Origin: a virus
IMG/VR virus record: IMGVR_UViG_3300050821_004203
Coordinates: 1-28,054 of that record
Reading direction: 5' to 3' (one strand)
Length of the DNA stretch: 28,054 bases
In this document: one piece after another, positions 1 through 6,485 of the stretch
How the letters are laid out: each line of letters starts with the position of its first letter
Position numbering within the stretch: position 1 is the first letter of the stretch
Program-made: the position numbers and the translations under genes
The notes under the pieces: generated by a model
What the model was told of the DNA's origin: nothing
Seen by the model: only the letters and a program-made list of their open reading frames with translations
Databases searched by the model: none

Positions 1-279
1 GAGCAGCCCGAGCAGTCCGAGCAGTCCGAGCAGTCCGAGCAGTCCGAGCAGCGCGAGCAGCCCGAGCAGTTCGAGCAGTCCGAGCAGCGCGAGCAGCCCG
101 AGCAGTTCGAGCAGTCCGAGCAGCCCGAGCAGCGCGAGCAGTCCGAGCAGCCCGAGCAGTCCGAGCAGCGCGAGCAGCGCGAGCAGCCCGAGCAGCGCGA
201 GCAGCCCGAGCAGTCCGAGCAGCGCGAGCAGCCCGAGCAGTCCGAGCAGCGCGAGCAGCGCGAGCAGCCCGAGCAGTTA
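1..279. repeat. 9-bp tandem repeat array, 31 units
   Basis: Thirty-one copies of GAGCAG occur exactly 9 bp apart. Only the third triplet of each unit varies (CCC, TCC, CGC or TTC, with TTA closing the array). The array reaches the window edge, so its full length is unknown. On the minus strand it encodes Cys-Ser-X triplets in the gene starting at 389. Perfect periodicity with synonymous conservation of TGC and TCG codons suggests recent expansion or homogenisation at the DNA level. Confidence 0.97.
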
Positions 280-389
280 ATACAGTTTTTACATTTACTC
301 AGGCTGTCTAAGGCTTGCTGCGCTAGTTCTTCTGAGCCAAAGTACTCGCTACTACACTGATTACCGTTACTGTCTTTTAACCAACTCAT
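1..389 (-). CDS. Cys-Ser-X triplet-repeat protein (partial, C-terminus off window)
   Basis: The gene starts at ATG 389 behind a strong AAGGAGAG site and has 129 codons in the window. The first 36 or so residues are ordinary (MSWLKDSNGNQCSSEYFGSE and on). From the KCKNCINC segment the protein becomes (C-S-x)n with at least 30 repeats; x is only Asp (10), Gly (9), Arg (9) or Asn (2). Cys and Ser codons never vary (TGC, TCG), while x varies. Cys-every-third-residue proteins are seen in phages and gut bacteria but I know of no assigned function. Metal binding, a stacked-cysteine helix or a disulfide-rich rod are inferences. Its leader has a CTCAAG-type hairpin at 410-423. The complementary plus-strand frame (E-Q-x) is also open but has no start or ribosome site. 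Confidence 0.85.
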   Translation of the reverse strand, partial: MSWLKDSNGNQCSSEYFGSEELAQQALDSLSKCKNCINCSGCSRCSRCSDCSGCSRCSDCSGCSRCSGCSRCSRCSDCSGCSDCSRCSGCSDCSNCSGCSRCSDCSNCSGCSRCSDCSDCSDCSDCSGC

Positions 390-409
390 AAGTTTCTCTC
401 CTTTTGCAC

Positions 410-423
410 GGGACTTGAGACCC
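410..423 (-). promoter_or_regulatory. leader hairpin with CTCAAG loop (weak member)
   Basis: On the minus strand GGG, loop TCTCAAGT, CCC lies 20 nt upstream of the start of the Cys-Ser-X gene, directly before its AAGGAGAG site. The stem is only three G-C pairs, so this is the weakest of seven similar leader hairpins. The 13-bp sequence AGTGCATTACACG at 438-450 recurs upstream of the hairpin at 12419-12436. Confidence 0.5.
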
Positions 424-480
424 TTTCGCCTTAGCGAAGTGCATTACACGGCGATCATACAGACTCGCCGGCTCTCTGCA

Positions 481-888
481 TTACTCCATCTCTTCTGCTT
501 CTTCCTCTTCAACCTCCGTTTCCTCGACTTCCTCTTCGGGTTCGGCTTTCTTCGCTTTCTTGGCCGCTTTCTTTGCGGGGGGAGCAGCTTTCTTCCTACT
601 TTTCTTCGCGGCCTTTTCTTTCTCAGTTTTTGCCGCCGCGTTGGCTTTGCGCTCTTCCTGCCGCTCTTTGTACTCTTCGATCATTTTGCGCTCAGCCTTG
701 AGCGGGTCACCGATCTTCCACTCATAGCGTTGTCCCTCGCTGCCCTTGCCAGCAGCACGCAGAACGGAGCGGAAAAACTTGGGATCCACCCCGAGTTGCT
801 TCGCCACGTCCTTAGTTCCCCACATTTTGGGAGCTTCAGGTTTCTTCTCCTTCTTTGCGGGTGCTTCGACTTCTTTCTTGGTGGCCAT
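481..888 (-). CDS. HTH protein with histone-like Lys/Ala and acidic tail
   Basis: A 135-residue protein. Residues ~20-65 (WGTKDVAKQLGVDPKFFRSV onward) look like a small helix-turn-helix followed by a basic wing. The rest is a Lys/Glu helix, then AKKSRKKAAPPAKKAAKKAK, then an almost purely acidic tail. That resembles histone H1/HU-tail architecture, so a DNA-coating or nucleoid-acting role is inferred. The 69-residue protein at 12185-12394 has the same HTH pattern (AKEVA, NFRKHLR, QYEF). Start chosen at ATG 888 because of the GAAGGAGA site. The frame is open back to ATG 1050, which has its own GGGGTGAGG site and an ATGA overlap with the upstream gene, so a 189-residue form is possible. Confidence 0.85.
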   Translation of the reverse strand: MATKKEVEAPAKKEKKPEAPKMWGTKDVAKQLGVDPKFFRSVLRAAGKGSEGQRYEWKIGDPLKAERKMIEEYKERQEERKANAAAKTEKEKAAKKSRKKAAPPAKKAAKKAKKAEPEEEVEETEVEEEEAEEME

Positions 889-1046
889 ATTTGTTTCTCC
901 TTCTGCCTCGGTTACGCGATGGCTTGCGATTTTGAATCTGTGCGTCCTAATTCTGTGGCGTTGTGGCGTGCCGATGGGATTCGGGTACTGCGCTCGAACT
1001 TCGTGATCGTAATCCCGCATGTCGTAGTCGCGTAAGGCTTCGAGCA

Positions 1047-1331
1047 TCATCGCCTCACCCCTTTCGACTTTGGGAGTACGAGAAGATTTCGCGGGTCACA
1101 CTGTCGGGCTACTCGCTCGGCGCGCTTCCCTCTCAGCACTGGCGGGCCGATACGCATGTGAGCCGTACGCATGAAACCCACACGCCAGCGAGTTTCTTTC
1201 CTCTGTTCCCGATTGGGCGGCTGTACATTCGGAGCGACTTTGTTAAAGCGCGGGATGTCACCGTACTTCTTTCTCCCGTGCCAGTCGCTCAGTTGCTTCA
1301 TCTTCTCCGCAGCCCAGTTGAGTAGCTTCAT
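1047..1331 (-). CDS. small basic hypothetical protein
   Basis: A 94-residue, strongly basic protein (MKLLNWAAEKMKQLSDWHGR at the N-terminus, VLPKSKGVRR at the C-terminus). I recognise no domain. The start ATG 1331 overlaps the stop of the upstream gene (ATGA) and sits behind a near-perfect AAAGGAGGTGACAGC site, so translation is coupled. Its own stop overlaps ATG 1050. The Arg/Lys content suggests nucleic-acid contact, but no motif shows it. Confidence 0.75.
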   Translation of the reverse strand: MKLLNWAAEKMKQLSDWHGRKKYGDIPRFNKVAPNVQPPNREQRKETRWRVGFMRTAHMRIGPPVLRGKRAERVARQCDPRNLLVLPKSKGVRR

Positions 1332-2266
1332 GCTGTCACCTCCTTTACTGCGCCGTGCCCGATGAGTTCTTTCAAGAAACGCAGGCAGATCATATCCCAG
1401 TCCTGCTTCGTCTTGAGGAACTTCTGAGCCGCAACCGAAAGCTCCGCGAACGTAAATGATTTGCCTTTGAACGTTTGCGCTGCTTTCAGCAGATCAGACT
1501 CTCTTCCCGAGGCTACGTGTGGCTCACTCTTGCTGCCCACAGCGACCACTTGAAACGTCTTCGACATGAGTATAGACTTCTCGCTTCTCGGCGCTCTTGG
1601 AACACGTTGGCCCGTCTTGGCGTCAACCCTTGACTCTGCACTCGGAGACCAAGATAGCAGAGCTTTGTGGTATCTGTCAAGTGAGAGGTGAATATTCTTT
1701 TCCAGATGCTCGCCGTTGAATTTGATATGCGGGTCCCCGATATCTCTAAGCCACACCCACTGTACGAGATGATTGATCGGGTCTCGCACAAGTTCCCTCA
1801 CAAATGGTTCTGTCTTCATTCCCATCTGTTGACAGATCGCGGCAAGCTGTGAATCCATGAGTCGATCCAACGGCGAGTCTTCCCGATTCGCGCCGATGAC
1901 CTTATTCAGGTCCTTCGTATCGACAGCGAAAGCCACATCGCCACAGACGAAGTGAGCTTCTCCCTTCTTTACGATGTGGATATGTGGTCTGTCGTCGGGC
2001 AGTTCTTTTGTGGCGATTGTGTTTCGCACAATTCGCTCCGCGTCGTGGCGAATGCGCCCCTTGTCGATCTGCTTTGCTACTCTTTCCTTGTAACGATAAC
2101 GCGGGTTCTTTAGGGCCGCTTCGATCTCTGCCTCAGAGACGCCGAACTTGTTTCTGTCCAGCATCGAGCGAACCTCTTCGTTCTTCGCCACAACCTCCTC
2201 GTAGCTGTTCGGCTTCGTGAAAGTCTTCTGCTCGGGTAGAGAGACTTTAGTGGCTCGTTTGTACAC
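1328..2266 (-). CDS. hypothetical protein, 312 residues
   Basis: The start is GTG 2266 behind GGGGAGGTCAGC; a longer frame back to GTG 2308 has no ribosome site. The protein is mixed alpha/beta and soluble, with no membrane segment and few cysteines. An Arg/Lys/Glu-rich helical N-terminus is followed by a segment HIHIVKKGEAHFVCGDVAFA and a long C-terminal helical part. I recognise no family. Its start lies inside the 56-residue gene 2247-2417 in another frame (20-bp overlap), and its stop overlaps the next start, so it is expressed with the small-gene operon that begins at the promoter near 3761. Confidence 0.8.
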   Translation of the reverse strand: MYKRATKVSLPEQKTFTKPNSYEEVVAKNEEVRSMLDRNKFGVSEAEIEAALKNPRYRYKERVAKQIDKGRIRHDAERIVRNTIATKELPDDRPHIHIVKKGEAHFVCGDVAFAVDTKDLNKVIGANREDSPLDRLMDSQLAAICQQMGMKTEPFVRELVRDPINHLVQWVWLRDIGDPHIKFNGEHLEKNIHLSLDRYHKALLSWSPSAESRVDAKTGQRVPRAPRSEKSILMSKTFQVVAVGSKSEPHVASGRESDLLKAAQTFKGKSFTFAELSVAAQKFLKTKQDWDMICLRFLKELIGHGAVKEVTA

Positions 2267-2417
2267 GCTGACCTCCCCAGATACCAGTCTGTGCGCGTAG
2301 CAGAGCACGCCGCGCTTTCTTGACGGCCGGGTCCATCTCAGCCCGCCGCAGTTGCTTGCGAATTTCCCGAACGATCTGCATCCGGGTCTTGCCTTCGATC
2401 AGCTTGCGTTTCGCCAT
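2247..2417 (-). CDS. small basic protein, 56 residues
   Basis: ATG 2417 lies behind AGAGGA (spacing about 6). The product begins MAKRKLIEGKTRMQIVREIR, is rich in Arg/Lys and ends QTSH. It is predicted to be mostly helical; no family recognised. It overlaps the start of the 312-residue gene by 20 bp in a different frame. A leader hairpin with the CTCAAG loop (2432-2450) precedes it, although this gene is inside an operon. It could be a small nucleic-acid-binding protein, which is inference only. Confidence 0.7.
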   Translation of the reverse strand: MAKRKLIEGKTRMQIVREIRKQLRRAEMDPAVKKARRALLRAQTGIWGGQRVQTSH

Positions 2418-2431
2418 AGTTCCTCTTTTCT

Positions 2432-2450
2432 GTCAGCCTTGAGAACTGAC
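2432..2450 (-). promoter_or_regulatory. leader hairpin with CTCAAG loop
   Basis: On the minus strand GTCAG, loop TTCTCAAGG, CTGAC forms a 5-bp perfect stem ending 14 nt upstream of ATG 2417, just before AGAAAAGAGGAACT. It spans the stop codon of the upstream gene (2433-2435). I see no convincing promoter, so here the element would act inside a polycistronic transcript. Confidence 0.65.
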
Positions 2451-2717
2451 TAGGGATTGTAAATCTTTGCCACTACCCTTGTTTTCAAATACAATCGTGT
2501 AGTCTCCGAAGGGTTCACGAACGAATCGCCAGCGTTTCCACTCGCCCGACTCACAGACGAATAGATAGTCCAGCCTATCGTCTTTTCTGCGAAGAATCCA
2601 TTCATCTATCCCGAGCATTCGATGTACAGCGTCGGGACCGATGTAGACTCTCCAGCCCGCTGTTTTGAGCTTCGCCACAACCAGATCGAATTTGTAACGC
2701 TGTGCCATTGTTGTCAT
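2433..2717 (-). CDS. hypothetical protein, 94 residues
   Basis: The start ATG 2717 overlaps the previous stop as TAATG and has a GGGGGT site. The product is a small alpha/beta protein (KFDLVVAKLKTAGWRVYIGP, then IDEWILRRKDDRLDYLFVCE). The pattern of a helix with 'GW.VY.GP' and alternating strands suggests a compact globular fold. No family recognised. ATG 2708 (MAQRYKFD) is a possible alternative start. Confidence 0.75.
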   Translation of the reverse strand: MTTMAQRYKFDLVVAKLKTAGWRVYIGPDAVHRMLGIDEWILRRKDDRLDYLFVCESGEWKRWRFVREPFGDYTIVFENKGSGKDLQSLVSSQG

Positions 2718-2953
2718 TATGCACCCCCTACTTCATGTTTATCACCGTGATACAGATGCCAGTTCTGTGTACAACCACACCCACGAATAGCATGTATCTC
2801 GGCTCTCCATTTCTCTGTGTAGCTGGCTACTACGGCTGGTTGCTCTGACTCGGGCGCAGCGCAATCGACTACATGCCAGATAGTCTTTGATTCGCCGTGT
2901 ACTGCTACTACCCCGAAAACGTGATCTGTTCCCCAGCGAATGAATTTTTCCAT
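2717..2953 (-). CDS. hypothetical protein, 78 residues
   Basis: Start ATG 2953 was chosen because of GGGAGGTCAGTG and an ATGA overlap with the upstream gene; a longer frame to 2980 lies inside that gene. The product begins MEKFIRWGTDHVFGVVAVHG. It contains KTIWHVVDC, SYTEKWRAEIHA and GCGCTQNWHLYHGDKHEVGG near the C-terminus. The Cys/His content could bind a metal. No family recognised. Confidence 0.75.
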   Translation of the reverse strand: MEKFIRWGTDHVFGVVAVHGESKTIWHVVDCAAPESEQPAVVASYTEKWRAEIHAIRGCGCTQNWHLYHGDKHEVGGA

Positions 2954-3480
2954 CACTGACCTCCCATAATCGCAGCGCATTCCGGCCCAATGCCACGCTC
3001 GACTGACTCGGGAACAGTGAGCTTACGATCGCAACGACCGCATTTTCCCTCATGCCAAAGTGATAAGTCTGCGGGAAATTGTCGATTCGCTAGATGCTGA
3101 TACAAGTAGCGGAACGCACGAACTGGCATAGACTCATCGGTCATCTTGCTGGCTCGCGTCAAGGAGAATACTTTCTCCTTAATCATCCCGAGATAGCTGT
3201 AATTCGTTGAGTTCTCTGGTCCCGTCAGCAGAGACACAAAGTATATGGGATTCGCCCAGCACTTGCAGTCCTTCTTACCGCAGCGTGAGCAAGTCCCACG
3301 ACTGACGCGAAAGGTATAGCGTGTGCCTGTCTTCTGTGACCGCACAGTGAAGTACGCATTACCCGCAAGAATGAATCGCAGGGCATCGTCGGCGCTAGTG
3401 ATCTGAGACGGGAGGGAGCAGTCTGTCGCTCCCTCTCGATCTCGCGTGTCGAAGTCGGGCAGATTGAGTTGGGTTGCCAT
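2953..3480 (-). CDS. DUF6011-like zinc-ribbon protein
   Basis: A 175-residue protein starting at ATG 3480 (GGTGAAGTG site, ATGA overlap). The C-terminal segment CGRCDRKLTVPESVERGIGP followed by EC matches the DUF6011 pattern: a Cys pair, a short hydrophobic linker, S-x-x-x-G-x-G-P-x-C. The family is common in phage and plasmid accessory proteins and is thought to bind zinc. A second Cys cluster, CSRCGKKDCKCW, is in the middle of the protein, so two zinc sites are plausible. The exact function of the family is unknown to me. Confidence 0.8.
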   Translation of the reverse strand: MATQLNLPDFDTRDREGATDCSLPSQITSADDALRFILAGNAYFTVRSQKTGTRYTFRVSRGTCSRCGKKDCKCWANPIYFVSLLTGPENSTNYSYLGMIKEKVFSLTRASKMTDESMPVRAFRYLYQHLANRQFPADLSLWHEGKCGRCDRKLTVPESVERGIGPECAAIMGGQ

Positions 3481-3686
3481 CACTTCACCGCCACGAGAAA
3501 GCCGTTCTTCATCGTGCCTTGAGCGTACCACTTGTGGGGCTCAGGGTAGTGAGGACCTTCGAGAAACACTGTGCCGTTCTGCGGCGCTGAGCCGATGCCT
3601 GGCTGAAAGACATCTACTCTCTTTCCCGACGCCAGGTAAGCCTTGAGTTCCTTTTTCGTCTTGAAGTTTATCTCCGTGTAAGCCAT
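3480..3686 (-). CDS. hypothetical protein, 68 residues, first gene of operon
   Basis: ATG 3686 behind AGAGAGGAACAC is preferred over the in-frame ATG 3761, which lies inside the promoter. The product begins MAYTEINFKTKKELKAYLAS and ends GTMKNGFLVAVK. The segment KKELKAYLASGKRVDVFQPG reads as a helix followed by strands. No family recognised. It is the first gene after the promoter at 3732-3761 and the leader hairpin at 3703-3721. Confidence 0.78.
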   Translation of the reverse strand: MAYTEINFKTKKELKAYLASGKRVDVFQPGIGSAPQNGTVFLEGPHYPEPHKWYAQGTMKNGFLVAVK

Positions 3687-3702
3687 GTGTTCCTCTCTTT
3701 CT

Positions 3703-3721
3703 GCAAGTCTTGAGTACTCGC
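3703..3721 (-). promoter_or_regulatory. leader hairpin with ACTCAAG loop
   Basis: On the minus strand GCGAGT, loop ACTCAAG, ACTTGC. The 6-bp stem includes one G-U pair. It ends 16 nt before ATG 3686, immediately upstream of AGAAAGAGAGGAACAC, and lies in the leader of the promoter at 3732-3761. Confidence 0.7.
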
Positions 3722-3731
3722 TGACAGAACT

Positions 3732-3761
3732 ACGATAGCAGACCAAGGCATATCGTGTCAA
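3732..3761 (-). promoter_or_regulatory. sigma70-like promoter, CCCCTTGACA class
   Basis: The -35 is TTGACA at 3756-3761, preceded by CCCC; spacer 18 bp; -10 is TATCGT at 3732-3737. The same CCCCTTGACA block occurs at 5147, 6468 and 7844 on this strand and at 13843 on the plus strand. It drives the operon 3686 down to 1. Confidence 0.75.
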
Positions 3762-3784
3762 GGGGCCCGCGGATTAAAGACAGC

Positions 3785-4579
3785 CTAGTTTAACTGTCGA
3801 TTTGGTCCGCCAGCGTTCAGCGGGCGATTCAGATTCAAGCCATTTGCCGCGTTCTTACCTGCGCTATATCCTGCGTCATTGAAATGCTGAGGCCCGCGAA
3901 CGCGAGAGGCCATCTTGCGGAACTTGTTCATGTAATCCAGCACGGCGAGAGCCTCTTTATCCACACGTACAAGTGCGGTTGACTGTGTGGGATTATTGAA
4001 CTTCTCCCGTTCCTCTTTCATGCGTTGCCCGATGCGCTCACAGAAGCCGCGCAGCCAAGACTCTCTGAATCCCCTCGGCGTCATGCCTGCCCCGCCGTTC
4101 TGCTGACGCCACGCGGCACGCTGCTTCTTTGCCGCGTTCGAGGACATCTTATCTGCGGCGCGAAGCATGGTGAGATACAGATACTCGACCATCGCCACAT
4201 TCGACTTGTGTCCGACAAAGTAGATGATCGAAGAACCTTGCACAACGAGAAAGCGGCAGCTGTAGGCGTTGGACACAATATCAGCCAAACGCTCTGCCCA
4301 CTCGCGCCGCTGCCCGACTACTTCCACGTCGGGAAAGTCTTTGTAGACTCGCCCGCGCTTCATGTCGTAGATTGTCTCAGGGCGCTGCTCCACGATGGGT
4401 TCTGACTGCATTTCCTTCTGATAGTTGATGTCCGTCATTTCGAGCTTATGGCGAAGCAGGAGATTCTGAAGCATGCCAGCGAAAGCCTGCGCCTCAGCCT
4501 CGTTGCCGATTTCCTTCGCAGAATCCATGTGACGCTTGATCTTACCCAACTTGTCGAGAATCTTTTCTGTGTCGGTCAT
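3785..4579 (-). CDS. DUF2786 domain protein
   Basis: A 264-residue protein. The N-terminal ~50 residues (KILDKLGKIKRHMDSAKEIG, then NEAEAQAFAGMLQNLLLRHK and LEMTDI) match the DUF2786 helical hairpin. That domain is widespread in phages and usually sits before a DUF7168-type domain, which the middle part here (REWAERLADIVSNAYSCRFL, then IIYFVGHKSNVAMVEYLY) resembles. The C-terminus is Gly/Asn/Arg rich (LNLNRPLNAGGPNRQLN). The biochemical role is unknown. The start overlaps the upstream stop (ATGA) with a GGCGGT site. It is the last gene of the operon that starts at 5083. Confidence 0.88.
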   Translation of the reverse strand: MTDTEKILDKLGKIKRHMDSAKEIGNEAEAQAFAGMLQNLLLRHKLEMTDINYQKEMQSEPIVEQRPETIYDMKRGRVYKDFPDVEVVGQRREWAERLADIVSNAYSCRFLVVQGSSIIYFVGHKSNVAMVEYLYLTMLRAADKMSSNAAKKQRAAWRQQNGGAGMTPRGFRESWLRGFCERIGQRMKEEREKFNNPTQSTALVRVDKEALAVLDYMNKFRKMASRVRGPQHFNDAGYSAGKNAANGLNLNRPLNAGGPNRQLN

Positions 4580-4872
4580 GCTGCACCGCCTTTCTCTATT
4601 GCCAGCATTGTGGCGTCATCGAGCCTGCTGTAGTTCACATAGTAGACACAGTCTACGCAGATGGAAAAGCTCACGACCTCAGAGTTCCCTTCCTGATGAG
4701 CGAGGAGATCATACCGTTCTCCGCCATCGCCGTCTTGGCAGCAGTCGCAACGGTCCCACGAGAAGTGATTCTCATTGCCCGTACTGAGATGCGACAGTTT
4801 GAACTCCGTGACGAAGAGATCCACCGTCCGCTTGTACTTGCGATAATCTTCGGCTGTTTTGACGTTAGCCAC
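4576..4872 (-). CDS. small Cys-pair (zinc-ribbon-like) protein
   Basis: A 98-residue protein starting at GTG 4872 behind GAAGGAGGC, overlapping the upstream stop by 8 bp. Two Cys pairs, DRCDCCQDGDGGERYD and SICVDCVYYVNY, would form a zinc knuckle pair across a short beta hairpin. The N-terminus (MANVKTAEDYRKYKRTVDLF) is helical. No named family recognised; the zinc-ribbon call is from Cys spacing only. Confidence 0.75.
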   Translation of the reverse strand: MANVKTAEDYRKYKRTVDLFVTEFKLSHLSTGNENHFSWDRCDCCQDGDGGERYDLLAHQEGNSEVVSFSICVDCVYYVNYSRLDDATMLAIEKGGAA

Positions 4873-5083
4873 GATTAGCCTCCTTCTTCAGTAACTCATT
4901 GAAGGCTAGTTTGGGCGGCGTTCTTTTGATGCCGAATATGCACCAATTGTCGGGACTTTCAACGCCGATTGCTCTTGCCAGCAGATTGAATTGGTTGCAG
5001 ATATGTTCGGGGATAAGTTCTACGTTATCCCGCATGTAGTCTCTGATCTCCACGAGGGCTTCGATCTTCTCTTGCCTTTTCAT
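4865..5083 (-). CDS. hypothetical protein, 72 residues, first gene of operon
   Basis: ATG 5083 lies behind AAGGAGAGAGACA. The product begins MKRQEKIEALVEIRDYMRDN and is helical, with the segment DNWCIFGIKRTPPKLAFNEL in the second half. No family recognised. It follows the promoter at 5123-5152 and the leader hairpin at 5098-5118. An in-frame ATG at 5152 lies inside the promoter and is rejected. Confidence 0.78.
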   Translation of the reverse strand: MKRQEKIEALVEIRDYMRDNVELIPEHICNQFNLLARAIGVESPDNWCIFGIKRTPPKLAFNELLKKEANRG

Positions 5084-5097
5084 TGTCTCTCTCCTTG

Positions 5098-5118
5098 TTG
5101 CGCTCTTGAGTAGCGCAA
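5098..5118 (-). promoter_or_regulatory. leader hairpin with ACTCAAG loop (best stem)
   Basis: On the minus strand TTGCGCT, loop ACTCAAG, AGCGCAA: a perfect 7-bp stem with a 7-nt loop. It ends 14 nt before ATG 5083, followed by CAAGGAGAGAGACA. It is the strongest member of the leader hairpin set. Confidence 0.8.
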
Positions 5119-5122
5119 GACC

Positions 5123-5152
5123 AGAATAGCGCAGTGAGTGCCGACTTGTCAA
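5123..5152 (-). promoter_or_regulatory. sigma70-like promoter, CCCCTTGACA class
   Basis: TTGACA at 5147-5152 preceded by CCCC, 18-bp spacer, -10 TATTCT at 5123-5128. The TGA stop of the upstream gene (5149-5151) lies inside the -35 hexamer, so gene end and promoter share bases. Confidence 0.78.
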
Positions 5153-5295
5153 GGGGTCTGGTTAGCTTTAGTCCGCAGCGCTTCCTGAGCGATAGCCTGA
5201 ATCTTTCTCTCGGCTCCGGTCAGATCGAGGGTGTCAATCCCTCGCAGAGTATCGAGGATTCTTTCGAGAGCCTTGCGATAGTTCTTGGATTTCAT
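5149..5295 (-). CDS. small helical protein, 48 residues
   Basis: ATG 5295 overlaps the preceding stop (ATGA) behind TGGAGG. The product begins MKSKNYRKALERILDTLRGI and ends RTKANQTP. It is one or two amphipathic helices with no recognised family. The final TGA is embedded in the -35 box of the next promoter. Confidence 0.65.
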   Translation of the reverse strand: MKSKNYRKALERILDTLRGIDTLDLTGAERKIQAIAQEALRTKANQTP

Positions 5296-5453
5296 TTGTC
5301 CTCCAGTGCTTCGCGCAGAGTGATAAGAGCCTCAGACGGATCTTCATTCAGCCCGGCGTCCTCATCCTCGGCTTCAAGCAGAGCGATAGCGTTACGAACC
5401 GCCCTTTCCAGCTTCTCCAGCCTTTCGAGTGTAGCGATCTTGACATTAGCCAC
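5292..5453 (-). CDS. small acidic coiled-coil protein, 53 residues
   Basis: GTG 5453 lies behind TGGAGGTGGCAC and overlaps the upstream stop by 8 bp. The product begins MANVKIATLERLEKLERAVR and contains the acidic stretch LLEAEDEDAGLNEDPSEALI. The Leu/Glu heptad pattern suggests a short coiled coil. It shares the MANVK start with the gene at 4576-4872, including the CGTGGCTAATGTCAAG type start region, which hints at duplication of a start module. Confidence 0.68.
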   Translation of the reverse strand: MANVKIATLERLEKLERAVRNAIALLEAEDEDAGLNEDPSEALITLREALEDK

Positions 5454-5664
5454 GTGCCACCTCCATTACGAGAGTCTCTTTGAGCCGAGTGCCGTCCTGA
5501 ATATAAATGATGCGAGAGCCACAGGCGTGATTCCACATCTTTGTGCTATCAGGCGCGAATGCGACCTTCACCGTCAAGTGACAGTACGGGCACTCGAATC
5601 TGTAGCGATTCCTACCGAGCACGTAGCCGACGAATTCGATCTTGAAGGTTTCATTATGGATCAT
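5446..5664 (-). CDS. zinc-finger-like protein, 72 residues
   Basis: ATG 5664 (TTGGAGG site) overlaps the upstream stop (ATGA). The product has FECPYCHLTVKVAF followed by WNHACGSRIIYI: a C-x2-C plus H-x-C arrangement typical of single zinc ribbons. It is a beta-rich small protein; no named family recognised. Confidence 0.75.
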   Translation of the reverse strand: MIHNETFKIEFVGYVLGRNRYRFECPYCHLTVKVAFAPDSTKMWNHACGSRIIYIQDGTRLKETLVMEVARG

Positions 5665-6101
5665 TCAGACCTCCAATTCTTCATGTACTCTTCTTCCGCT
5701 ACCACGTCTTTACCACAGCAACCCGATTGACCTGTCGAATATGCGCTCTCTGTGACTGTCTCTCCACAATCGGAGCAGACTGCGCCGGGATGCTTCGCTC
5801 CCAGAGATGTCTGCGATAGTGAGTCAACCGCAACCATCTGAGCCTTAATTAGTTTCCGCAACGGCGCATGATCGATTAGAGTCTCAGGCAGCCACTCATT
5901 GTCTATCTCACCGTCAGTGCAACGCAGGTTAATGAAGTCGGCAACAAGATCGCTCATATCCTGCTCTTCGCCTTTTGCAATGCCCATGCTAATCATGCGA
6001 CCGTTGTCTTTCGTCGTGTTCTCAGCCATCTCCTCAGCGATGCCATAATTCCACGACCATTCGAGATACTCACGGATGCGATTCTGCTGTGCCTTGTTCA
6101 T
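5661..6101 (-). CDS. hypothetical protein with C-terminal Cys cluster
   Basis: A 146-residue acidic protein. The N-terminal 90 residues are helical (MNKAQQNRIREYLEWSWNYG onward). The C-terminal part has VCSDCGETVTESAYSTGQSG then CCGKDV, a plausible four-Cys zinc site. The start overlaps the upstream stop (ATGA). No named family recognised. Confidence 0.75.
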   Translation of the reverse strand: MNKAQQNRIREYLEWSWNYGIAEEMAENTTKDNGRMISMGIAKGEEQDMSDLVADFINLRCTDGEIDNEWLPETLIDHAPLRKLIKAQMVAVDSLSQTSLGAKHPGAVCSDCGETVTESAYSTGQSGCCGKDVVAEEEYMKNWRSE

Positions 6102-6400
6102 CGCCGTTCCCTTTCCATCTCAGGCTCACTGTGATCCTTCAGGCAGTCTTCTGCGCCACAGATGAGGCAGCGATTGTTGTTGCCACGCTTGACAAAGTAC
6201 AGCACCTCATTATCGTCCTGATAGATGCGAAAAGTGGGAAAGTTTGCGGCGAAGAAGTTATCGGGCGGCGTCATTGCTGCCGCCTGCTCGGCAGTATACT
6301 CTTTCGCGTCGGCTGGCAAAGCGTCAACGGTATTGAGAGTGCGGATATCTTCGTTGGAAAACTGATCGTCGTCGCTGGTAATCTGATAGGTGTAGATCAT
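6098..6400 (-). CDS. hypothetical protein with Cys/His cluster, first gene of operon
   Basis: ATG 6400 lies behind GAAAGGAGAAACAC. The 100-residue product begins MIYTYQITSDDDQFSNEDIR and ends with CLICGAEDCLKDHSEPEMER, a C-x2-C-x4-C-x3-H pattern that could bind zinc. It follows the promoter at 6445-6473 and the leader hairpin at 6416-6432. No family recognised. Confidence 0.78.
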   Translation of the reverse strand: MIYTYQITSDDDQFSNEDIRTLNTVDALPADAKEYTAEQAAAMTPPDNFFAANFPTFRIYQDDNEVLYFVKRGNNNRCLICGAEDCLKDHSEPEMERERR

Positions 6401-6415
6401 GTGTTTCTCCTTTCA

Positions 6416-6432
6416 AAGCTCTTGAGTAGCTT
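6416..6432 (-). promoter_or_regulatory. leader hairpin with ACTCAAG loop
   Basis: On the minus strand AAGCT, loop ACTCAAG, AGCTT: a perfect 5-bp stem ending 15 nt before ATG 6400, followed by TGAAAGGAGAAACAC. The loop is identical to those at 3703 and 5098 while the stem is different. Confidence 0.72.
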
Positions 6433-6444
6433 CGATCTAGAGTG

Positions 6445-6473
6445 AGTGTACAGCGTCAGGCGAATTGTGTCAA
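6445..6473 (-). promoter_or_regulatory. sigma70-like promoter, CCCCTTGACA class
   Basis: TTGACA at 6468-6473 preceded by CCCC, 17-bp spacer, -10 TACACT at 6445-6450. It lies in the short gap downstream of the ligase stop and drives the genes from 6400 leftward. Confidence 0.8.
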
Positions 6474-6485
6474 GGGGTCAGAGGA

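Noticed and set aside
1-279. CRISPR array
   Set aside because: The 9-bp units have no spacers and no Cas genes are nearby; it is a coding tandem repeat.
1-360. Plus-strand Glu-Gln-X repeat reading frame over the 9-bp array
   Set aside because: It has no start codon or ribosome site in the window and ends at 358-360, while the minus strand gives a start with a strong ribosome site and a matching leader. All such arrays are open in several frames.
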